DNA from: Thiodiazotropha sp040793985
GTDB taxonomy: Bacteria > Pseudomonadota > Gammaproteobacteria > Chromatiales > Chromatiaceae
DNA length: 64,000 nucleotides
Direction of reading: 5' to 3'
NCBI GenBank assembly: GCA_040793985.1
Contig: JBFNJI010000006.1
Coordinates: 170,899 to 234,898 of the forward strand
Shown here: positions 8,559 through 17,413 of the stretch, piece by piece
Numbering within the stretch: position 1 is the first letter of the stretch
Layout: every line of letters starts with the position of its first letter
Notes under the pieces: generated by a model
What the model was told of the DNA's origin: nothing
Databases searched by the model: none
The model's input: the letters and a program-made list of their open reading frames with translations, nothing else
Program-made: the position numbers and the translations under genes

Positions 8559-10628
8559 ATGCCTGAAAGTACCAGATTATTTTTCACTCAAACTCTACGC
8601 TTCAAACTCCTGCTGGTATCACTCAGCCTGGTCTTGATTCCATGGGCGGGTTATCACTACCTCTCGGAGATGGAGAATTCACTGCGCAATGCACAGGAGA
8701 CACTGCTTCTCAACCGCGCTGAAGTTGTCGCCAGCATGCTTGCCACCAAAGATAGCGGCTGGCTGACAGAGAGTGTTGTCAATGGGGGGGGAATCACCCA
8801 TTCCCTCTATGCCCATCCGCTTAACACGCCGCCGACGATCGACGGTTATGATGAAGAGTGGCTCGCCTTAAAACCACAATCCCGCCGCTTCAGGGCTAAT
8901 GCAACAGATCCGGATGCGGTCAGTCTTGATTGGTTAGCCGGATTTCATGGAGATTCCATCTATATAATGGTTGAGATCGGTGACCAGGCACTGGTCTATC
9001 CGCAATCGGAGCGGACATTGAGTCACGGCGATCACCTGCTGCTTGCCCTGCCCGGCCCTTCTGGGAAGAGCAGAAAATACCGTATTGGCACCCCCGCGCC
9101 AGGCTGGGTCAACGTCAATGAGTTTGAAACCAATCGCAGCCAAACCGCGATTCATGGAGAGTGGCAGGAGACAGAACAGGGATACCGAGTTGAACTGCGC
9201 ATACCACGCCCCCTCTCCGCCGGTCATCTCTCCATGGCGGCGGTCGATATCGATGTAGCGGGTGCCGATCCTACCGGGATTGCCTCAACTTCCGGATGGG
9301 ACAGCAATCAAAATCTATCCCGCCTGGTCATGCCGACGATGCAGGTCGACAGTCTTTTACAGGGGCTCGACGACAAAACCCATCGCTACACCGTGCTAAA
9401 CAGTGAACGTGAGGTCATTGGTCGATATGGCAGGGTCCAGCAGGCAATGACAAAAACCACTACCCTGCTGGGCCGTCTGATCAAATTGCTCTCGCTTCCA
9501 CTTGAGGAAAAAGAGATAGACGCAAGGAAGGGGGTAGGACGACTGGACGGTCCGGAGGTCCGTCGCTCGCTTGCCGGAAAAGGGGCAGTCTATCGCTATA
9601 AAATAGCCGGATCAAAACGATTGATCCTGTCCGCCGCACAGCCGATCGTCATCGAAAACAGAGTTCTGGGTGCGGTGGTTGTTGAGCAGAGCACACAACA
9701 GATCTTGCTGTTGCAACAGAGCGCGCTTGAACGGCTGCTCCTGATCAGTCTGATATTGTTCCTCATAACTGGAGGCACACTGCTGTTTTTCGCTTCCAAC
9801 CTGACCCGCCGCATCACCAGGCTTAGCCAAAAATACAACCGCGCGGTAAGCAAGGACGGAAGAATCATGGAAAGCGTCCAGGCTGTGAGGGACAAAGATG
9901 AGCTCGGAGAACTGGACCGGAATTTCAGCGCTGTACTAAAGCGCTCAACCGCATACACCGGTTATCTTGAGTCCATGGCATCGAGACTCAGCCATGAATT
10001 CCGTACCCCGTTGGCAATGGTCCAGAGCTCCCTGGAGATTGTTCGGGAAGAGAAACGCGAGGCACCTGAATCACCCTATATCGATCGTGCACTGGACGGC
10101 ACCAGAAGGCTCAATTTGATTCTCACTCGGATCGGTGAAGCCAGCCGTCTCGAACAGGCGTTGCAAAACAGCGAAAAGGAGAAACTAAACCTCTGCGCAT
10201 TCATAGGCGCCCTATGCGAGGGATACACCATCACCTACCCAGAAGTCGAATTTGTCTGCAGATTGCCGAGCGACTCGCTCTGGCTTCACCTCTCCCCGGA
10301 CCTTATCAGCCAGGCAATCGACAAACTGGTTGCAAATGCCGTCGACTTCCATCGGCGCGGCAGCGCCATAGTCCTGGAAGTTGAAAGCGGTGAAAAAGAG
10401 GTGGTTTACATAAAGCTTAGGAACCAAGGTCCAAAGATAGCGGAGAGTGACATTTCCAAGCTATTTCATACCTTGGAATCCAAAAGAGACGCCGAAGACA
10501 ATCAGATTCATCTGGGTCTTGGGCTCTACCTCGTGCGCTTAATCGCCGAGTTTCATGAGGGCGACACCTGGGCGGAGAATCAAACCGACGGCGTTTGTTT
10601 CGTGATCTCCCTGCCTCACAAAAGTTGA
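8559..10628 (+). CDS. Sortase-system sensor histidine kinase with CBM9-like periplasmic domain
   Basis: A 689-residue kinase. TM1 is near residues 17-35, followed by a periplasmic part whose first half (about 85-230) starts PPTIDGYDEEW and has the beta-sandwich pattern of carbohydrate-binding module 9/DOMON-like domains. TM2 is near 388-412, then HAMP, a DHp domain with phospho-acceptor H479 in SHEFRTPL, and a HATPase domain (N box DKLVANAV, G2 box HLGLGLYL). The CBM9-like sensor is characteristic of the kinase in proteobacterial dedicated sortase systems. It forms a two-gene operon with the upstream regulator. A sugar or glycan ligand, or a haem-like one, is possible; the ligand is unknown. 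Confidence 0.88.
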   Translation: MPESTRLFFTQTLRFKLLLVSLSLVLIPWAGYHYLSEMENSLRNAQETLLLNRAEVVASMLATKDSGWLTESVVNGGGITHSLYAHPLNTPPTIDGYDEEWLALKPQSRRFRANATDPDAVSLDWLAGFHGDSIYIMVEIGDQALVYPQSERTLSHGDHLLLALPGPSGKSRKYRIGTPAPGWVNVNEFETNRSQTAIHGEWQETEQGYRVELRIPRPLSAGHLSMAAVDIDVAGADPTGIASTSGWDSNQNLSRLVMPTMQVDSLLQGLDDKTHRYTVLNSEREVIGRYGRVQQAMTKTTTLLGRLIKLLSLPLEEKEIDARKGVGRLDGPEVRRSLAGKGAVYRYKIAGSKRLILSAAQPIVIENRVLGAVVVEQSTQQILLLQQSALERLLLISLILFLITGGTLLFFASNLTRRITRLSQKYNRAVSKDGRIMESVQAVRDKDELGELDRNFSAVLKRSTAYTGYLESMASRLSHEFRTPLAMVQSSLEIVREEKREAPESPYIDRALDGTRRLNLILTRIGEASRLEQALQNSEKEKLNLCAFIGALCEGYTITYPEVEFVCRLPSDSLWLHLSPDLISQAIDKLVANAVDFHRRGSAIVLEVESGEKEVVYIKLRNQGPKIAESDISKLFHTLESKRDAEDNQIHLGLGLYLVRLIAEFHEGDTWAENQTDGVCFVISLPHKS

Positions 10629-10756
10629 ACAGCTGCCACGTGAAGTCCGGACAGGGGCAGTCTGCAAAGCCATCCACTGTACGATATTGTTCGAGCGCTT
10701 CGGCAACGCCCTAGAATCCTGGCGTACGAAACCTCTACGACTGTAACAGTATTCTT

Positions 10757-10957
10757 TTAGTCGCGCTCATCAATCCAGGCTGCCTGTATGGCCTCCAGGA
10801 TCTTCTCTCCGGAGTGGTGAGGGTCGTCATCGAAACCTTCCAGGGCGACAACCCAGTCGCGTAGATCGACGAAGTTCAGGTAACGAGGATCCACATCGGG
10901 ATGCCGCTCATCGAGTTCGATGGCTATATCCAGACTATCTGTCCACTTCAATCCCAT
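10757..10957 (-). CDS. iscX: IscX, iron-sulfur assembly adaptor
   Basis: 66 residues, acidic, beginning MGLKWTDSLDIAIELDE and ending in the family's WIDERD-like tail, the exact length and pattern of IscX/YfhJ. The protein binds IscS and iron and tunes cluster assembly. It is the last gene of the isc operon, downstream of fdx, and is convergent with the sortase histidine kinase gene. Confidence 0.93.
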   Translation of the reverse strand: MGLKWTDSLDIAIELDERHPDVDPRYLNFVDLRDWVVALEGFDDDPHHSGEKILEAIQAAWIDERD

Positions 10958-11002
10958 ATCAACCTCCTAGGGCCTGTTAACGCTTATCGGATCGGCCTCG
11001 TT

Positions 11003-11341
11003 TCAGTGATTCTCCGCAACCATGTTGATGGTGTATTTGGGTATCTCAATCACCAGGTCTTCTTCACCGACAAGTGCCTGACAACTGAGACGGGATTCCG
11101 GCTCAAGCCCCCAAGCCTTGTCGAGCATATCCTCCTCCGTCTCATCCGCATCACCAAGGGAGTCGAATCCTTCACGTATGATCACATGACATGTGGTACA
11201 GGCGCAGGACTTTTCACATGCGTGCTCGATCTCTATGCCATGCTGTAAAGCGGCATCACAGATAGATGTACCAGGTTCTGCGTCGATCACCGCACCTTCG
11301 GGACAGATCTCTTCATGGGGTAGAAAAATAATTCGTGTCAT
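11003..11341 (-). CDS. fdx: ISC-type [2Fe-2S] ferredoxin
   Basis: 112 residues. The ligand cysteines are in HACEKSCACTTC (C42, C48, C51) with the fourth at C87 in SRLSCQAL, matching the E. coli Fdx numbering. It supplies electrons for cluster assembly on IscU. It lies 8 bases downstream of hscA and precedes iscX. Confidence 0.95.
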   Translation of the reverse strand: MTRIIFLPHEEICPEGAVIDAEPGTSICDAALQHGIEIEHACEKSCACTTCHVIIREGFDSLGDADETEEDMLDKAWGLEPESRLSCQALVGEEDLVIEIPKYTINMVAENH

Positions 11342-11349
11342 ACTGCCAC

Positions 11350-13221
11350 CTACTCGAACTCATCGACATTATGCCCTGACATGGCCTGTTTAATACTCTG
11401 ATTCATACGTCGCTCGACATAGAAACCGCAGCTTGCTTCAAGCTGCTCGATGGCCTCTTTGATGACTTTTTGATCATCGGCTCTGGCGACCGATTTCAAT
11501 GCATTCAGCGCCCCCTCCACCTGCAGACGTTCAGGATTATCGAGAAGACGATCCCCGTCGTCAGCGAGAGCCGCCTCCAGCGCCTCGATCACCCGGTCCG
11601 CTTCCACCTGTTGTTCACGCAGGCTTCGCAGCTGTTTATCCTCGCCGGCATGGACAATGGAGTCCCGCAACATGGTCTCGATCTCACTGTCGGTCAATCC
11701 GTATGAGGGTTTGACCTCAATGCTGGCCTGCACGCCACTGCTCTGTTCCAGCGCGCTGACACTCAGCAGGCCATCCGCATCGACAGCGAAGGTAACCCTT
11801 ATCCGTGCGGCTCCGGCCACCATGGGCGGTATACCCCGCAGTTCAAAACGGGCCAGGGAACGGCAGTCGCTGACCAGTTCCCTTTCCCCCTGTACCACAT
11901 GGATAGCCATCGCGGTCTGGCCATCCTTGAAGGTAGTAAACTCCTGGGCCCGTGCCACCGGAATAGTGGTATTGCGGCTGACCAGCTTTTCACTCAAGCC
12001 GCCCATGGTCTCAATGCCCAGGGAGAGAGGGATCACATCCAACAACAACATTTCGTCATCGGGCTTGTTGCCGGCAAGAATATCGGCCTGTATCGCAGCA
12101 CCCACCGCCACCACCCGGTCGGGATCGATCTCCACCAGCGGTTCGGTAGCGAACAGCTCTCCCACCCTCTCACGAACCCTCGGCACCCGGGTCGAACCGC
12201 CAACCATGACCACCTCTTGCACCTCGTCCGCGCCAATCCCCGCATCCCGTAGCGCTCTACGGCAGGCGATCAGGGTCTTCTTGATCAAGGGGTCGATCAG
12301 TTCGTTGAAGCGGGCTCTGTCGAGTCGGCCCTGCCAGACATCACCGCTATCGAGGACGACACTGACCGGAGTCTCCTGCGCGCTGCTCAGGGCCTCCTTG
12401 GCTGTGCAACCCGCCACCATCAGGCGTTTCAATTGTGCGTGACCGGCACCGTCCTCGATTCCTGCCTGCTGCATTATCCACTCGGCGACGACCCGATCGA
12501 AGTCGTCACCGCCGAGGGCCGAGTCACCTCCGGTTGCCAGCACCTCGAAGACCCCCTTGTGGAGCCTGAGAATTGAGATGTCAAAGGTGCCGCCCCCCAG
12601 GTCATAGATGGCGTGCACGCCTTCCGCACCCTGGTCCAGGCCATAGGCCACCGCCGCTGCTGTCGGTTCATTGAGCAGGCGTAATACGTGCATTCCCGCC
12701 AGTTTCGCCGCATCCTTGGTGGCCTGACGCTGGGCTTCGTCGAAGTAGGCGGGAACGGTGATTACAACACCGCTCAATTCACCACCGAGTGAGGCCTCGG
12801 CCCGTTGTCCAAGCACCTTGAGTATCTCGGCTGAGACCTCAACCGGACTGACCTCCCCCGCTAACGTCTGGATACGGGGCACGGCGGTGTGTTCCTGGAC
12901 AAAGCGATAGGGGAGCCTGTTGCCAATCGTCTTGATATCGTCGATTCCCCGCCCGATCAACCGCTTCGCGGATGAGATGGTGTTTAGAGGGTCTTCCGAT
13001 TCGGTCTGCTTTGCCTCATGACCCACCGTAATGGAACGCTCCTGGTACCTCACCACGGATGGCAGCAGATGCCTGCCCTCGCTGTCCGCCAGGGTTTCGG
13101 CACGACCGCTGCGCACGCTCGCAACCAGGGAGTTGGTGGTACCCAGGTCGATGCCCGCCGCCAGGCGGTGTTGGTGGGGCGCCTGGGCCTGGCCCGGTTC
13201 TGAAATCTGAAGAAGTGCCAT
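11350..13221 (-). CDS. hscA: HscA, Hsp70-type chaperone for Fe-S cluster transfer
   Basis: 623 residues with an Hsp70 nucleotide-binding domain (GIDLGTTNSLVA near residue 24, AIYDLGGGTFDIS, VVMVGGSTRVP) and a substrate-binding domain (about 390-600). The length matches HscA rather than DnaK. With HscB it binds the LPPVK motif of IscU, which is present in the local IscU, and drives cluster release. It sits between hscB and fdx in the operon. Confidence 0.95.
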   Translation of the reverse strand: MALLQISEPGQAQAPHQHRLAAGIDLGTTNSLVASVRSGRAETLADSEGRHLLPSVVRYQERSITVGHEAKQTESEDPLNTISSAKRLIGRGIDDIKTIGNRLPYRFVQEHTAVPRIQTLAGEVSPVEVSAEILKVLGQRAEASLGGELSGVVITVPAYFDEAQRQATKDAAKLAGMHVLRLLNEPTAAAVAYGLDQGAEGVHAIYDLGGGTFDISILRLHKGVFEVLATGGDSALGGDDFDRVVAEWIMQQAGIEDGAGHAQLKRLMVAGCTAKEALSSAQETPVSVVLDSGDVWQGRLDRARFNELIDPLIKKTLIACRRALRDAGIGADEVQEVVMVGGSTRVPRVRERVGELFATEPLVEIDPDRVVAVGAAIQADILAGNKPDDEMLLLDVIPLSLGIETMGGLSEKLVSRNTTIPVARAQEFTTFKDGQTAMAIHVVQGERELVSDCRSLARFELRGIPPMVAGAARIRVTFAVDADGLLSVSALEQSSGVQASIEVKPSYGLTDSEIETMLRDSIVHAGEDKQLRSLREQQVEADRVIEALEAALADDGDRLLDNPERLQVEGALNALKSVARADDQKVIKEAIEQLEASCGFYVERRMNQSIKQAMSGHNVDEFE

Positions 13222-13244
13222 CTATCTCGAACCCTTCGGATGTC

Positions 13245-13793
13245 TCAATTCAATTCATCTTCCAGTTCAGCTTCAACACTCTCCGCCTCGGTGTGCAGCT
13301 TCCGCAGAAAGCGCATTTTACGTAGTATCTCACGGGCGGCCTGCAACTGTTCTTCGTTTGGCGTTTCAAAATAGACTGCCATCTGTGCCACCAGACTGTT
13401 GATCTGTTTGTTTAACCGTCCACGCAGATCGAGAATCGCATCGTAGGGATCGGCCTGACCCCGGACCCCCTCCAGCTCTTCCCGCAACTCCATCTGCTGC
13501 ATCAGAAAGGCCGCATCCCGGGTCGATTCGTTCAACGCATCCATCTCGATTCCGTGCATTGACAGCAGATAGCTGGCTCGGGCGATCGGGTCCTTGAGGG
13601 TTTCAAAGGCCTCGTTGATCAGCGCCGCGCTCTGCACTGACAGCCGCCGCTCCTGTTCCGTTGCATTGGCATAACGGTCCGGATGGACCACCCGTTGCAA
13701 CTCGCGGTAGCGTTCGGAAAGTGCATTGGCATCGACGATATATGTAACCGGCAAGCCAAACAGATCAAAATAGTTTTTCGAAAAATCCAGCAT
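13245..13793 (-). CDS. hscB: HscB, J-domain co-chaperone of HscA
   Basis: 182 residues from the ATG at 13793 (MLDFSKNYFDLFGL), which gives the standard HscB N-terminus. The J domain carries HPDRYANATEQE, followed by the C-terminal helical bundle that holds IscU. A GTG at 13832 would add 13 residues but would translate through the terminator-like hairpin just upstream. The ATG has no usual ribosome site, because the space is taken up by the U-tract of that hairpin, so hscB translation or transcription may be specially controlled. Confidence 0.93.
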   Translation of the reverse strand: MLDFSKNYFDLFGLPVTYIVDANALSERYRELQRVVHPDRYANATEQERRLSVQSAALINEAFETLKDPIARASYLLSMHGIEMDALNESTRDAAFLMQQMELREELEGVRGQADPYDAILDLRGRLNKQINSLVAQMAVYFETPNEEQLQAAREILRKMRFLRKLHTEAESVEAELEDELN

Positions 13794-13797
13794 ATCG

Positions 13798-13829
13798 AAA
13801 AAAACGGCTGCCCTATGGCAGCCGTTTTT
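13798..13829. terminator. Terminator-like hairpin between iscA and hscB
   Basis: A 9-bp perfect stem (ACGGCTGCC 13804-13812, GGCAGCCGT 13817-13825) with a CTAT loop, flanked by seven As (13798-13804) and five Ts (13825-13829). Read in the operon direction (minus strand) it is a stem followed by seven Us that end 4 bases before the hscB ATG. It has the form of an intrinsic terminator or attenuator inside the isc operon, and could separate expression of iscRSUA from hscBA-fdx-iscX. Confidence 0.75.
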
Positions 13830-13849
13830 CACCCTTTAGTGATTCTGTC

Positions 13850-14173
13850 TCAAACGTTAAAGCTCTCACCACATCCACACTCGCCCTTGGCGTTGGGATT
13901 GTTGAATTTAAAACCTTCATTCAGGCCCTCGCGGGCATAGTCGACCTCGGTGCCATCCAGGTAGACAAGACTCTTCGAATCGACAATAACCTGCACTCCG
14001 CGATCCTCGAAGACCTGATCGTCTTCCCCGAGCTCGTCCACAAATTCCATTTCGTAGGCCATCCCGGAACAGCCTGATGTGCGCACGCTCAGGCGGATGC
14101 CCACACCCTTGCCCCGGTTGGCGAGAAAGGCCTGGACTCGGTCGGCTGCCGCCTCTGTAATCGTAATTCCCAT
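13850..14173 (-). CDS. iscA: IscA, A-type Fe-S carrier
   Basis: 107 residues with the three A-type cysteines: SGCSGMAY in the middle and CGCGESF at the C-terminus. It carries iron or clusters from IscU to target proteins. It lies between iscU and hscB; the strong hairpin begins about 20 bases after its stop codon. Confidence 0.95.
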   Translation of the reverse strand: MGITITEAAADRVQAFLANRGKGVGIRLSVRTSGCSGMAYEMEFVDELGEDDQVFEDRGVQVIVDSKSLVYLDGTEVDYAREGLNEGFKFNNPNAKGECGCGESFNV

Positions 14174-14210
14174 GTCTACTACTCTACCAGATCACATCGT
14201 CCAGTTGCGG

Positions 14211-14594
14211 TCATTTCTCTTTTTTTTCCGAGAAGTCTTTAATCGCCGCCTTGATGGCATCCTCGGCCAACACCGAGCAGTGCACCTTGACCGGTGGGAG
14301 AGCCAGCTCATCGGCAATGTCTGAATTCTTGATCTCCTGTGCCTGTTCCAGGGTTTTACCCTTGACCCATTCGGTGAGCAGACTGCTGGAGGCTATTGCC
14401 GAACCGCAACCGTAGGTTTTGAAGCGGGCATCCTCGATGACACCGTCATCGTTGACCTTTATCTGCAGGCGCATCACGTCGCCGCATGCTGGCGCGCCCA
14501 CCATGCCAGTGCCGACACTGGTGTCGTCTTTGTCGAAGCTACCCACGTTCCGCGGGTTTTCGTAATGATCCAGAACCTTGTCACTGTATGCCAT
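14211..14594 (-). CDS. iscU: IscU, Fe-S cluster scaffold
   Basis: 127 residues, with cluster-ligand cysteines in GAPACGDVM, KTYGCGSAIASS and VKVHCSVLAED and the HscA-binding motif LPPVK. It is the scaffold on which IscS-derived sulfur and iron are assembled. It is encoded directly downstream of iscS. Confidence 0.97.
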   Translation of the reverse strand: MAYSDKVLDHYENPRNVGSFDKDDTSVGTGMVGAPACGDVMRLQIKVNDDGVIEDARFKTYGCGSAIASSSLLTEWVKGKTLEQAQEIKNSDIADELALPPVKVHCSVLAEDAIKAAIKDFSEKKEK

Positions 14595-14627
14595 GATCTA
14601 CAACCTCTGAATGACGGAGCTTGCGTA

Positions 14628-15842
14628 CTAATGCGCAGCCCATTGAATAGATTTCAGATCGATGCCCTCTTTGAACATCTCCCAAAGGGGCGAAAGCTCC
14701 CGCAAGCGCTCCACTTCGGTTTGAATCTTTTTAATTGCGTAATCCACCTCTTGCATGGAGGAAAACCGTCCCAGGGTAAAACGAATCGAGCTGTGAGCCA
14801 GCTCGTCTTCACGTCCCAGGGCGCGTAAAACATAACTCGGTTCAAGACTTGCGGAGGTGCAGGCTGAACCTGATGAAACAGCAAGATCCTTCAGCGCCAT
14901 GATCAGTGATTCACCTTCCACAAAGGCGAAGCTGACATTCAGATTACCGGCGATCCGCTGATCCTTATCGCCGTTGAGATAGACCTCTTCAATATCGTTG
15001 ATCCCGTCCCAAAGACGGTTACGCAACCCGAGAACACGCTCATTTTCCGCCGCCATCTCTTCTCCTGCGAGCCTGAACGCCTCCCCCATGCCGACGATCT
15101 GGTGGGTTGCCAGGGTACCCGAGCGCATGCCGCGTTCGTGACCGCCTCCATGTGTCTGAGCCTCCAGGCGTACCCGGGGCTTACGCCTGACGTAGAGTGC
15201 GCCGATGCCCTTGGGTCCATAGATCTTGTGAGCCGAGAAGGACATCAGATCGACCTTCATGGTCTGTAGATCGATAGGCACCTTGCCTGCGCTCTGTGCG
15301 GCATCCACATGAAACAGGATCTTGCGCTCCCGGGTGATTTCGCCGATGGCCTGGATGTCCTGGATCACGCCTATTTCATTGTTGACATGCATAATCGAAA
15401 CGAGAATGGTGTCCTCACGCAGCGCGGCTTGCAGCTTATTCAGATCGACAAGACCATCGGGCTCGGGATCGAGATAGGTAACTTCATAACCGTGGCGCTC
15501 CAGCTGCCGGCAGGTATCGAGCACCGCCTTGTGTTCTGTTTTGACCGTGACGATATGACGTCCCTTCTTGGCATAGAACTCCGCCACGCCTTTGATTGCC
15601 AGGTTGTCCGATTCAGTGGCGCCAGATGTCCAGACAATCTCCTTGGGATCGGCATTCACCAGCTCGGCTACCTGCTGCCGCGCCCTGCTGATGGCTTCAT
15701 CCGCTGTCCAGCCAAAAGCGTGGGATCGGGAGGCGGCATTGCCGAAATCACCATCCGGAGTAAGGTAACGGCACATAATTTCCGCAACCCGCGGATCCAC
15801 CGGCGTAGTGGCCGAGTAATCCATGTAGATGGGTAACTTCAT
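14628..15842 (-). CDS. iscS: IscS, cysteine desulfurase
   Basis: 404 residues from the ATG at 15842 (MKLPIYMDYSATTP), chosen because GGAG lies 7 bases upstream and the length equals E. coli IscS; in-frame ATGs at 15857 and further upstream are weaker. The PLP lysine is in FSAHKIYGPKG and the catalytic cysteine in SSGSACTSASLEPS. It provides sulfur for clusters and tRNA thiolation. It is the second gene of the isc operon, after iscR. Confidence 0.97.
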   Translation of the reverse strand: MKLPIYMDYSATTPVDPRVAEIMCRYLTPDGDFGNAASRSHAFGWTADEAISRARQQVAELVNADPKEIVWTSGATESDNLAIKGVAEFYAKKGRHIVTVKTEHKAVLDTCRQLERHGYEVTYLDPEPDGLVDLNKLQAALREDTILVSIMHVNNEIGVIQDIQAIGEITRERKILFHVDAAQSAGKVPIDLQTMKVDLMSFSAHKIYGPKGIGALYVRRKPRVRLEAQTHGGGHERGMRSGTLATHQIVGMGEAFRLAGEEMAAENERVLGLRNRLWDGINDIEEVYLNGDKDQRIAGNLNVSFAFVEGESLIMALKDLAVSSGSACTSASLEPSYVLRALGREDELAHSSIRFTLGRFSSMQEVDYAIKKIQTEVERLRELSPLWEMFKEGIDLKSIQWAAH

Positions 15843-15865
15843 CTCAAACTCCGACATCGATTTCA

Positions 15866-16366
15866 TCAAGCGCCTGCCATGTCGCCTGATCCATCCGTCA
15901 ATGACACATCCAGCCCCGGTTGTTCCTGGTTGGGGTGGTCCTGCCGGTCTGCGACCTCTCGCACCGCCTGTCTATCCATCAGGTCCTGCAGACTTATCTT
16001 GTTGAGGTAGCCGTAGATCTGATTGCTCAGATCGGACCATAAATCGTGGGTCAGGCAGCGTTCGTTATTTTGGCAATTGTGGGCACCGTTGCAGCGGGTG
16101 GTGTCGATATTTTCATCAACTGCGGAGATCACCTCGCCTACAAAGATCTCATTTGCCCCCCTGCCAAGGCTGTAACCACCGCCCGGACCGCGGACGCTGG
16201 CGACCAGTGATTTTTTACGCAAGCGGGAAAATAACTGCTCCAGGTAGGAGAGGGATATCCCCTGGCGCTGAGCTATGTCAGCAAGGGTTATTGGGCCCTC
16301 ACCGTAATGGAGGGATAGGTCCAGCATTGCGGTCACTGCGTATCGGCCTTTTGTGGTTAGCTTCAC
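15866..16366 (-). CDS. iscR: IscR, Rrf2-family [2Fe-2S] regulator of the isc operon
   Basis: 166 residues. The N-terminal winged helix starts MKLTTKGRYAVTAMLDL, and the three cluster cysteines are in the CNGAHNCQNNERC segment. It represses its own operon when it carries a cluster. It begins the isc operon, and an IscR-type promoter lies just upstream. Confidence 0.97.
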   Translation of the reverse strand: MKLTTKGRYAVTAMLDLSLHYGEGPITLADIAQRQGISLSYLEQLFSRLRKKSLVASVRGPGGGYSLGRGANEIFVGEVISAVDENIDTTRCNGAHNCQNNERCLTHDLWSDLSNQIYGYLNKISLQDLMDRQAVREVADRQDHPNQEQPGLDVSLTDGSGDMAGA

Positions 16367-16397
16367 TTCTCGAGCTCCGTGAATATATCCAAACGCT

Positions 16398-16430
16398 AAT
16401 ATACATTCCCAAGCAAAATAGTCAAGATTA
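16398..16430 (-). promoter_or_regulatory. isc promoter with type-1-like IscR site
   Basis: On the minus strand, TTGACT (16420-16425) and TATATT (16398-16403) are separated by 16 bases, a good sigma-70 promoter directed at iscR. The segment from the -35 through TTTTGCTTGGGAAT resembles the known IscR type-1 site that overlaps isc promoters in gammaproteobacteria. The autoregulation is inferred from that resemblance. Confidence 0.75.
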
Positions 16431-16441
16431 TCCCACCCGGT

Positions 16442-17269
16442 TTATTTGGTGGTTTTCTCTTCCTCGGGATCCTCTTCATCCAGTTTCTGCAGCTCTTCTG
16501 CCGTTGATATGATCTCGCAGGAGTCGAGTGTTGGCAGATTCTCTTCGCTCTCCTCAATGCCCAGGCGCTTCAGGGCCTCGCACATCGACTCCATTTTCTT
16601 ATCCATTACGTGAATATGGTCAAGCATGCAGTTGATGGCATGGGCAACCGGATCGGCTGCATCCTTGGTCGCGCCATAGGCGTCGAAACCGATCTTCTTG
16701 GCGATCTTCTCCCGATGCTCCGCCTGCTCCGGCTTCTTTGCGGTAATCAGCTTGCCGGGAACACCCACTACAGTCGAACCTGCTGGCACATCCTTCACCA
16801 CCACCGAGTTGGAGCCGATTCTGACTCCTTCGCCGATCACGATCGGGCCCAGCACCTTCGCTCCCGCGCCAACAACCACGTTGTCTTCCAGGGTGGGATG
16901 GCGCTTTCCTTTCTCCCAGCTGGTTCCGCCCAGGGTGACGCCGTGATAGAGCGTGCAATCATCACCGATCACTGCGGTCTCTCCGACCACAACCCCCATC
17001 CCGTGATCGATGAAAAAACGCCTGCCGATCACCGCCCCAGGATGGATCTCTATGCCAGTCAGCAACCTGGCGACATTGGAGATCACCCGGGCGAACCACT
17101 TCAGTCCCATGCCCCACAAGGCATGGGCCATCCGATGAAATACCACGGCATGGACACCGGGGTAGGTGGTAATAACCTCGAAGGTGTTTCGTGCCGCGGG
17201 ATCCCGCTCGAAAACGCTCTGGATATCCTCTTTCCAACGAGAGACTTTCTCTTCACCTGAAGTTTCCAA
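16442..17269 (-). CDS. cysE: Serine O-acetyltransferase
   Basis: 275 residues from a TTG at 17269 with TAGGTAGG upstream, which places the start just before the conserved WKEDIQSVFERDPAARNT. A longer TTG-started frame to 17347 would include unconserved sequence and the presumed promoter. The left-handed beta-helix hexapeptide repeats include GIEIHPGAVIG, DHGMGVVVGETA and LGGTSWEKGKRHPT. It makes O-acetylserine, the precursor of the cysteine used by IscS. The C-terminal tail is unusually long and acidic, ending EEDPEEEKTTK. The cysE-iscR adjacency on one strand is common in this class. Confidence 0.93.
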   Translation of the reverse strand: METSGEEKVSRWKEDIQSVFERDPAARNTFEVITTYPGVHAVVFHRMAHALWGMGLKWFARVISNVARLLTGIEIHPGAVIGRRFFIDHGMGVVVGETAVIGDDCTLYHGVTLGGTSWEKGKRHPTLEDNVVVGAGAKVLGPIVIGEGVRIGSNSVVVKDVPAGSTVVGVPGKLITAKKPEQAEHREKIAKKIGFDAYGATKDAADPVAHAINCMLDHIHVMDKKMESMCEALKRLGIEESEENLPTLDSCEIISTAEELQKLDEEDPEEEKTTK

Positions 17270-17336
17270 CTGCCTACCTACATCTGTGTAAATTAACTCT
17301 GGAGCCACATACTTAATGTTGGCATGAGGGTAGCAG

Positions 17337-17366
17337 ATTATCCACAATCCCGCACAAAATACTAGG
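17337..17366 (-). promoter_or_regulatory. Possible cysE promoter with IscR-like sequence
   Basis: On the minus strand, GATAAT (17337-17342) could be a -10 element. At the right distance upstream lies TAGTATTTTGTGCGGGATT, which resembles the IscR-site portion of the iscR promoter (ACTATTTTGCTTGGGAAT). The -35 hexamer itself (CTAGTA) is poor, so this would be an activated or weak promoter. Confidence 0.35.
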
Positions 17367-17413
17367 GTATTATTCCAGTCCCGGGCAGCAGAGCCGAAAC
17401 CCGCGATTCCCGT

